From NCBI GenBank assembly GCA_038522635.1, contig JBCBJZ010000148.1:1-8948 (forward strand): 8,948 bases of DNA, given 5' to 3'. Below the pieces are notes generated by a model. It did no database searches. It was not told where the DNA came from and saw only the letters and a list, made by a program, of their open reading frames with translations. Shown one piece after another: positions 4,552 to 8,948 of the stretch (the stretch's first letter is position 1; the number at the start of each line of letters is the position of its first letter). Position numbers and translations under genes: made by a program. The DNA is from JBCBJZ01 sp038522635. GTDB lineage: Bacteria; Pseudomonadota; Alphaproteobacteria; Rhizobiales; Hyphomicrobiaceae.

Positions 4552-5973
4552 ATGGAATGGTTTGACGCAGTCCTGCTGGCGCGCATCCAGTTCGCATTCA
4601 CCGTCTCTTTCCACATCATCTTCCCGGCGTTTTCCATCGGGCTCGCCAGCTACCTCGCCGTGCTTGAGGGGCTGTGGCTGATCACCAAGCGCGACATCTA
4701 TCTGACCGCCTTCAACTTCTGGAAGAAGATCTTCGCCGTCGCCTTCGCCATGGGCGTCGTCTCAGGCATCGTCATGAGCTACCAGTTCGGAACCAACTGG
4801 AGCGTGTTCTCAGACAAGACCGGTCCCGTGCTGGGTCCCTTGATGGGCTACGAGGTGTTCACCGCGTTCTTCCTGGAAGCGGGCTTCCTCGGCATCATGC
4901 TGTTCGGGATGAACCGGGTCGGCAAAGGCCTGCACTTCTTCGCGACGTTGATGGTCGCGGTGGGCACGCTCGGCAGTGCGTTCTGGATTTTGAGCGTCAA
5001 CAGTTGGATGCAGACGCCGGCCGGCTACGCGATCAACGATGTTGGCCAGTTCGTGCCGGTTGACTGGTGGAAGGTGGTGTTCAACCCGTCCTTCCCCTAC
5101 CGCCTCGTCCACATGGTGCTCGCCGCTTACCTGACGACCGCCTTCGTGGTCGGCGCGGTCGCGGCCTACCACCTGCTGCGCAACAAGCGCGATGAGGTGG
5201 CGCGGTTGATGTTCTCGATGGCGATGTGGATGGCCGTGATCGTCGCGCCGCTGCAGATCGTGGCCGGTGATTTCCACGGCATCAACACGCTGGAGCACCA
5301 GCCGCGCAAGGTGGCCGCCATGGAGGGCCACTTCGAAACGCAAAAGGGTGCGCCACTGATCCTGTTCGGCATTCCGGATGCCGAAGCCGAGGTGGTCCGT
5401 TACGCGCTCGAGATCCCGAAACTCGGCAGCTTCATCCTGACGCACAAATGGGACGGCGAAGTCCGCGGGCTGAAGGAATGGAAGAAGGAGGACCGACCAC
5501 CGGTGGCGATCGTGTTCTATTCGTTCCGGATCATGGTGGGGATCGGCTTCCTGATGGCGCTGATCGGGTTATGGAGTTTGGTGGCGCGGTTTCGACAGGG
5601 GGGCTTACGTGACGCGCCATGGCTGCAGCGTGCGGCGATGCTCATGGGGCCGTCCGGCTTCGTAGCGGTGCTCGCCGGTTGGGTGACCACAGAAGTCGGC
5701 CGCCAGCCTTACACGGTCTACGGACTGCTGCGGACGGCCGATTCGATCTCGCCGATTGACGCGGCCGCGGTGGGGGCGTCGTTGGTCGCGTTCATCGTCG
5801 TCTATTTCATCTTATTCGGGATCGGCACCTACTACCTGCTGGTGCTGATGGGTTACCCGCCGCAGGGCGGTGCGCCGGCGGCCGAGGACGATGACAAACC
5901 GATCCGCTCAGCCGGGATCACGCCGGTTGCCGCAACGGGCTCGCGCCCCGAGGTGCCAGCGCCTGGCGAGTGA
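4552..5973 (+). CDS. cydA: Cytochrome bd-type quinol oxidase subunit I, CIO-like (short Q-loop)
   Basis: Subunit I of the bd oxidase carries all three hemes and oxidises quinol while reducing oxygen to water at the inner membrane. Ligand residues are present: H21 and H187, M328 (heme b558 axial partner), E101 and E109 of the proton/heme region, K253 and E258 of the quinol site in the motif QPRKVAAMEG, and GRQPY at 383-387 (usually GRQPW). The Q-loop between the quinol site and M328 is short, which places it in the CioA-like group associated with cyanide insensitivity. About nine membrane helices are expected; 473 aa is normal for this group. A polar tail of about 35 residues follows the last helix. 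ATG 4552 is supported by AGAGG 6 bases upstream. It is first gene of the oxidase operon; the gene could equally be named cioA. Confidence 0.97.
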   Translation: MEWFDAVLLARIQFAFTVSFHIIFPAFSIGLASYLAVLEGLWLITKRDIYLTAFNFWKKIFAVAFAMGVVSGIVMSYQFGTNWSVFSDKTGPVLGPLMGYEVFTAFFLEAGFLGIMLFGMNRVGKGLHFFATLMVAVGTLGSAFWILSVNSWMQTPAGYAINDVGQFVPVDWWKVVFNPSFPYRLVHMVLAAYLTTAFVVGAVAAYHLLRNKRDEVARLMFSMAMWMAVIVAPLQIVAGDFHGINTLEHQPRKVAAMEGHFETQKGAPLILFGIPDAEAEVVRYALEIPKLGSFILTHKWDGEVRGLKEWKKEDRPPVAIVFYSFRIMVGIGFLMALIGLWSLVARFRQGGLRDAPWLQRAAMLMGPSGFVAVLAGWVTTEVGRQPYTVYGLLRTADSISPIDAAAVGASLVAFIVVYFILFGIGTYYLLVLMGYPPQGGAPAAEDDDKPIRSAGITPVAATGSRPEVPAPGE

Positions 5974-5997
5974 GTTGGCCGTGCGTGCGCGGCTTGC

Positions 5998-6049
5998 GGC
6001 CAGGGCTTGAGGGCAGGGCCTGGGGCCAGGGCTTGAGGTCAGGGCTTGG
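5998..6049 (+). repeat. Two tandem 26-bp units in the cydA-cydB spacer
   Basis: Unit 1 (5998-6023) and unit 2 (6024-6049) match at 24 of 26 positions. Each begins GGCCAGGGCTTGAGG and is itself made of two related parts of about 13 bases built on CAGGGCTTG. Partial similarity continues to the left (GGCTTGCGGCC), suggesting expansion by slippage. It lies within the 139-bp gap between cydA and cydB, and no reading frame is supported there. Confidence 0.85.
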
Positions 6050-6112
6050 GCCCGCCAGCGCTAAGCCGTTGAGCGCCTTCATCATGAGGCCACAGCAGGA
6101 GACCTAACCGTC

Positions 6113-7117
6113 ATGGAACTCGACCTACCGTTCATCTGGGCAGGCCTGATCGCGGTCGCGGTGCTGCTCTACGTGATCCTCGATGGCTTCGATCTTGGCA
6201 TCGGCGTGCTGTTCCCGTTCCTTGCGGACGAAGAGGATCGCGACGTCGCGATGAACACCGTCGCTCCGGTGTGGGATGGCAATGAGACCTGGCTGGTGTT
6301 GGGGGGCGGCGGCTTGTTCGCCGTGTTCCCGCTCGCTTACGCGGTGATTATGCCGGCGCTCTACGCCCCGTTGCTGGTGATGCTGCTGGGGCTTTTATTC
6401 CGCGGCGTCGCGTTCGAGTACCGGTGGCGCATTGCGGGCCACAAGAGCATGTGGAGCTTCGCATTTGCCGCCGGTTCCTATGCGGCGACTTTTGCCCAAG
6501 GGGTGGCGCTGGGCGCGCTCATCCAGGGTATTCCGGTGGCGAACCGCGCTTACGCCGGCGGCTGGTGGGACTGGCTGACGCCGTTTTCCATGCTGACGGG
6601 CGTCGCCTTGGTGGTCGGCTATGGGCTGCTCGGCGCCACCTGGTTGATCATGAAGACCGAGGGCGAACTCCAGCGCGATGCTTACCGTTATGCGGGGTAC
6701 ACGGCGGTGGGCACGCTCGGTCTGATCGGCGTGGTCAGCGTGTGGACGCCGTTCTTGAACGACGTCTACATGGCGCGCTGGTTCGTATTCCCGCAGATCC
6801 TTTACGTTGTGCCCGTGCCGCTACTCGTGACCGCGGCCGCCTTTGTGCTGTGGCGGTCGCTCGTGGCGCGCCACGAATACCTGCCGTTCTTGGCGGCGTT
6901 GGCGCTGTTCATCTTGTCTTACATCGGGCTTGGCATCGGGTTTTATCCCTACATCGTGCCGCACACGGTGACGATCTGGGATGCGGCCGGACCTGACAGC
7001 TCGCTGTGGTTCCTGCTAGCCGGCACGATCTTTCTGCTGCCGATCATCTTGATGTACACCGCTTACTCGTACTGGGTTTTCCGCGGCAAGGTTAACGTCG
7101 ACAGCGGGTACCACTGA
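6113..7117 (+). CDS. cydB: Cytochrome bd-type quinol oxidase subunit II, CIO-like
   Basis: Subunit II is the structural membrane partner of CydA; it binds no heme in the bd oxidases characterised, but is needed for assembly. Typical family signatures are visible: DGFDLGIG beginning at D24, and WDGNETWLV at 54-62. The 334 residues form about eight to nine membrane helices, the usual length. ATG 6113 gives the standard N-terminus; AGGAGA is 10 bases upstream, a little far. The spacer from cydA is 139 bases, wide for this pair, and holds the 26-bp tandem repeat. The stop codon overlaps the next start by one base (TGATG), so the DUF2474 protein is translationally coupled. The gene could equally be named cioB. 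Confidence 0.97.
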   Translation: MELDLPFIWAGLIAVAVLLYVILDGFDLGIGVLFPFLADEEDRDVAMNTVAPVWDGNETWLVLGGGGLFAVFPLAYAVIMPALYAPLLVMLLGLLFRGVAFEYRWRIAGHKSMWSFAFAAGSYAATFAQGVALGALIQGIPVANRAYAGGWWDWLTPFSMLTGVALVVGYGLLGATWLIMKTEGELQRDAYRYAGYTAVGTLGLIGVVSVWTPFLNDVYMARWFVFPQILYVVPVPLLVTAAAFVLWRSLVARHEYLPFLAALALFILSYIGLGIGFYPYIVPHTVTIWDAAGPDSSLWFLLAGTIFLLPIILMYTAYSYWVFRGKVNVDSGYH

Positions 7118-7350
7118 TGCCTGGGGAACAGCCGGACGGTCGCGAAACCGATGCGCTAGAGCGTGCGAAAGCTGAGCCGCGCTCGTCAGGGCCGGCTCCT
7201 GCGGACCGGGCCAGGGCAGACGCCCCTGTTAAGCAAACTGACGCACCGGCGGGTTGGGTTGCGCGCGTTGGCTGGTTCGTTGGCATCTGGATCGCCAGCG
7301 TCGCGTTCATCGGCGTTGTTGCCTACGCGATCCGCGCGGTTTTGCTGTAA
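7117..7350 (+). CDS. DUF2474-type small subunit of the bd oxidase, with N-terminal extension
   Basis: Small single-helix protein of the kind found after CIO-type oxidase genes, comparable in role to CydX: it probably packs against CydA and stabilises the complex. The C-terminal part, about 46-77, is family-like: GWVARVGWF, a membrane helix from about 52 to 72, then a short AIRAVLL tail. The first 45 residues are polar, rich in Ala, Pro, Asp and Arg, and look disordered. Members are commonly only about 40 residues, so this extension is unusual. No ATG, GTG or TTG nearer the helix is in frame, and the ATG overlaps the cydB stop (TGATG), so the long form is supported. Family assignment rests on pattern plus context. 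Confidence 0.75.
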   Translation: MPGEQPDGRETDALERAKAEPRSSGPAPADRARADAPVKQTDAPAGWVARVGWFVGIWIASVAFIGVVAYAIRAVLL

Positions 7351-7595
7351 GGGGCGTGGCAGCGACCGCATCGGCTGCTTATCCACAATCAGAGCAGAAC
7401 GGCGCACAAAACGGCCGTGGCCGGCGCCATCGCACCCCCGCAAAGGTGCTTTTGGACAGCCGACCGTGCGCACGTCCGCAATTCGGTCTATATGTGAGGG
7501 CTGGTGTCGATAAGGCAGCGCAAGAGGCGGTTGTTGAGTTGCGTTCGTCACCACTCTATGGGGTATAGGTTGAAACGCAGCGCACGTGGGATCAC
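7351..7595. other. Intergenic region between the oxidase operon and hpf
   Basis: This 245-bp stretch shows no convincing gene and no clear intrinsic terminator. It is where rpoN would be expected in the common alphaproteobacterial order rpoN-hpf-ptsN, but no sigma-54 coding sequence is present. A possible promoter for hpf lies near its right end. Confidence 0.5.
7534..7562 (+). promoter_or_regulatory. Weak sigma-70-like promoter candidate for hpf
   Basis: TTGAGT (7534-7539) and TATGGG (7557-7562) are separated by 17 bases and lie 33 bases before the hpf start. Only four of six and three of six positions match the consensus, so this is a weak candidate. A second -10-like TATAGG at 7564-7569 could serve instead. 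Confidence 0.25.
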
Positions 7596-8204
7596 ATGAC
7601 CGTCCAAGTTACCGGCCGCAATATCGATGCAGGCGAAGCCTTCCAGGAGTACATCAACGGACGTGTTGGTGAGGTTTTGGAGAAGTACGTCGGGCCGGAA
7701 CTTGGTGGGCACGTCCGCATTGAGAAGGAGCGCGGGCGGTTCCACACCGACTGTACCATCCAGCTCCATACGGGGCTGCTGCTGCAGGCCCATGGCGAAG
7801 GCGCCGATGCCTACGCCAGCGCTGAAGCGGCGTTGGAGCGGCTCGAAAAGCGCGTGCGTCGCTACAAACGGCGGCTGAAAGACCATCATGGTGCGGGGCG
7901 GGGCGAGCGCGCGTTCGACCTCGCCAGAGATTACACTGTTCAGGCACCTCGCGATGAGGATGATGCCGCGCCGCCGGAAACCGGGCCGGTGATCATTGCG
8001 GAAACGGCCAAACCGTACCGCGAAATGCGTGTGAGTGATGCGGTTATGCAATTGGACCTGGTAGAGGACCCCGTAATCGTGTTCAGGAACGCTGCTCACG
8101 GCGGCCTGAACATGGTATACCGTCGGGCCGACGGGAATATCGGGTGGATTGACCCGAGCGCTTCCAACGAGAAAACGGCGTCGGCAACCGATAACGACAC
8201 CTAA
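7596..8204 (+). CDS. hpf: Long-form ribosome hibernation promoting factor
   Basis: Binds the 30S subunit in stationary or starved cells and joins ribosomes into inactive 100S dimers. The N-terminal S30AE/RaiA-type domain covers about residues 1-95 (start MTVQVTGRNID; basic helix EKRVRRYKRRLKDHH near 85-100). A charged linker, about 100-143, leads to the C-terminal dimerisation domain, about 144-190, with KPYREMRVSDAVMQL, a VIVFRN strand, MVYRRADGNIGWIDP. The 202-aa length and two-domain layout mark the long form, which dimerises ribosomes without a separate Rmf. ATG 7596 gives the usual N-terminus; the binding site is weak (GGGA). ptsN follows after 71 bases, the common pairing in proteobacteria. 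rpoN is not upstream. Confidence 0.95.
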   Translation: MTVQVTGRNIDAGEAFQEYINGRVGEVLEKYVGPELGGHVRIEKERGRFHTDCTIQLHTGLLLQAHGEGADAYASAEAALERLEKRVRRYKRRLKDHHGAGRGERAFDLARDYTVQAPRDEDDAAPPETGPVIIAETAKPYREMRVSDAVMQLDLVEDPVIVFRNAAHGGLNMVYRRADGNIGWIDPSASNEKTASATDNDT

Positions 8205-8275
8205 TCGATCAGCACCGCAGCGCGCCGGCACGGGATGTGTATGGCCGTACGCGCGGGAGCGTGAAGGGAACAACC

Positions 8276-8743
8276 ATGGCAATGGATTTGGGCGAGCTCA
8301 TCTCACAGGACGCGATCATCGCGGGCCTGCGGGCCAAGAGCAAAAAGCAGGTTCTTCAAGAACTTGCGACGAAGGCAGGCGCTTTGACGCCGGTGCCCGC
8401 GCGCGATGTATTCGATTGTCTGCTGCAGCGTGAGCGTCTCGGCTCGACCGGCATGGGGCAGGGCATCGCCATTCCGCACGGCAAACTGCCGCAACTGTCA
8501 TCAATCCTTTGCATTTTCGCGCGGCTCAGCCAGCCGATCGACTTCGACGCGCTGGATGATGAGCCCGTGGACTTGATCTTCCTGCTGCTCGCGCCTGAGC
8601 ACGCCGGTGCCGACCATCTGAAGGCGCTGGCCCGAATCTCGCGGCTCCTGCGTGAGCCAGATATGAGCGAGCGGCTGCGCTCGGCACGCGACCGCGGCGA
8701 GCTTTTCCGTTTGCTGACGGCGCATGAAGCGCACGCGGCCTAA
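8276..8743 (+). CDS. ptsN: Nitrogen-PTS EIIA protein (EIIA-Ntr)
   Basis: Terminal phosphoacceptor of the PTS-Ntr relay (PtsP, NPr, PtsN); in its phosphorylated or free form it regulates partners in nitrogen, potassium and cell-envelope control rather than transporting sugar. The 155-aa protein is a single fructose-type EIIA domain. The phosphorylated histidine is H68 in IAIPHGKL, and the preceding ERLGSTGMGQG is typical of the family. GADHLKALARISRLL near the C-terminal third is also characteristic. ATG 8276 has AAGGGA 6 bases upstream; ATG 8282 is a less likely alternative. It lies 71 bases after hpf in the same direction, probably co-transcribed, and is convergent with uppP. Confidence 0.95.
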   Translation: MAMDLGELISQDAIIAGLRAKSKKQVLQELATKAGALTPVPARDVFDCLLQRERLGSTGMGQGIAIPHGKLPQLSSILCIFARLSQPIDFDALDDEPVDLIFLLLAPEHAGADHLKALARISRLLREPDMSERLRSARDRGELFRLLTAHEAHAA

Positions 8744-8764
8744 GCAGGTAAGCGGGCTTAGGTG

Positions 8765-8785
8765 AGCAGGCGCTGATACGCTGCT
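8765..8785. terminator. Weak stem-loop between the convergent ptsN and uppP genes
   Basis: AGCAG and CG (8765-8772, one bulged G) pair with CG and CTGCT (8779-8785) around CTGATA. It lies 22 bases after the ptsN stop in a 99-bp convergent gap, where a two-way terminator would be expected. No T-run follows on either strand, so the call is weak. Confidence 0.2.
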
Positions 8786-8842
8786 TAAGCGTGGGATCGA
8801 TGCTGTTCACAGCGGCGCGCGACCGGTCCTCGTTTCGGCCGC

Positions 8843-8948
8843 TCAACCCACCGTGAGCGGTGTCAGATTGTAGGCAATCGCCAACAGCACAACGCCGAGC
8901 ACGAGCCGGTAGATCACGAACGGCAGGAAGCTCATCCGCTTCACGAGC
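8843..8948 (-). CDS. uppP: Undecaprenyl-diphosphatase UppP/BacA, C-terminal fragment
   Basis: The minus strand from the window edge to a TGA stop at 8843-8845 encodes 34 residues: LVKRMSFLPFVIYRLVLGV then VLLAIAYNLTPLTVG. The SFxPFVIYRxxLG segment followed by a hydrophobic helix is the typical end of UppP, which dephosphorylates undecaprenyl diphosphate to recycle the lipid carrier of peptidoglycan synthesis. The catalytic motifs lie outside the window. The fragment has no start codon because it is cut by the window end. It converges with ptsN. Confidence 0.75.
   Translation of the reverse strand, partial: LVKRMSFLPFVIYRLVLGVVLLAIAYNLTPLTVG

Noticed and set aside
4228..4614. N-terminal extension of the Tat/GAF-like protein into cydA
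   Set aside because: The longer frame would overlap the start of cydA and place the twin-arginine signal in mid-protein. ATG 4227 has GAGG at 8 bases and gives a proper signal sequence.
5998..6049. CRISPR-like repeat
   Set aside because: The units are directly adjacent with no unique spacers and number only two, so this is a simple tandem repeat.
7354..7470. Terminator after the DUF2474 gene
   Set aside because: Only short GC palindromes (GGCC-GT-GGCC, GTGCGCAC) are present and none is followed by a T-run.

Overview
The window is GC-rich DNA that looks like one end of an alphaproteobacterial contig. Three things point there: the hpf-ptsN pair, a PAS/GGDEF/EAL protein with the degenerate GGDEF style seen in that class, and a CIO-type cytochrome bd operon ending in a DUF2474 subunit. 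The first 21 bases are not genomic: they match an Illumina TruSeq adapter with two bases missing, so native sequence begins at about base 22.

Layout, left to right. (a) 22-258: C-terminal fragment of a two-helix membrane protein, followed by two hairpins, the second a strong intrinsic terminator. (b) 632-2581, plus: PAS-GGDEF-EAL cyclic-di-GMP protein whose cyclase site is dead (SSNKF), whose inhibitory RxxD site is kept, and whose phosphodiesterase motifs are mostly kept. (c) 2631-3499: a CDP-alcohol phosphatidyltransferase gene (minus) enclosed by two 43-bp palindromic elements in opposite orientation, 42 of 43 positions identical. (d) 3544-4227, minus: a small protein with a Tat-type signal sequence and a GAF-like domain, an unusual combination. 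(e) A 324-bp divergent intergenic region with a long hairpin and a third, decayed copy of the palindromic element. (f) 4552-7350, plus: cydA/cioA, cydB/cioB and a DUF2474 small subunit with a long N-terminal extension; a 26-bp tandem repeat lies in the unusually wide cydA-cydB spacer. (g) 7596-8743, plus: long-form hibernation factor hpf and ptsN (EIIA-Ntr). (h) 8843-8948, minus: the C-terminal end of uppP (undecaprenyl-diphosphatase), cut by the window edge and convergent with ptsN.

Functionally, cydAB plus DUF2474 make a quinol oxidase of the short-Q-loop (CIO-like) type for low-oxygen or cyanide/sulfide-tolerant respiration. hpf and ptsN serve ribosome dormancy and nitrogen/potassium-linked phosphorelay control. 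In many alphaproteobacteria hpf-ptsN follows rpoN; here the oxidase operon sits in that place. No mobile-element gene, CRISPR array, tRNA or rRNA was seen. I see no clearly new multi-gene system. The least ordinary items are the exported GAF-like protein, the paired 43-bp palindromes around the phosphatidyltransferase gene, and the degenerate c-di-GMP enzyme.
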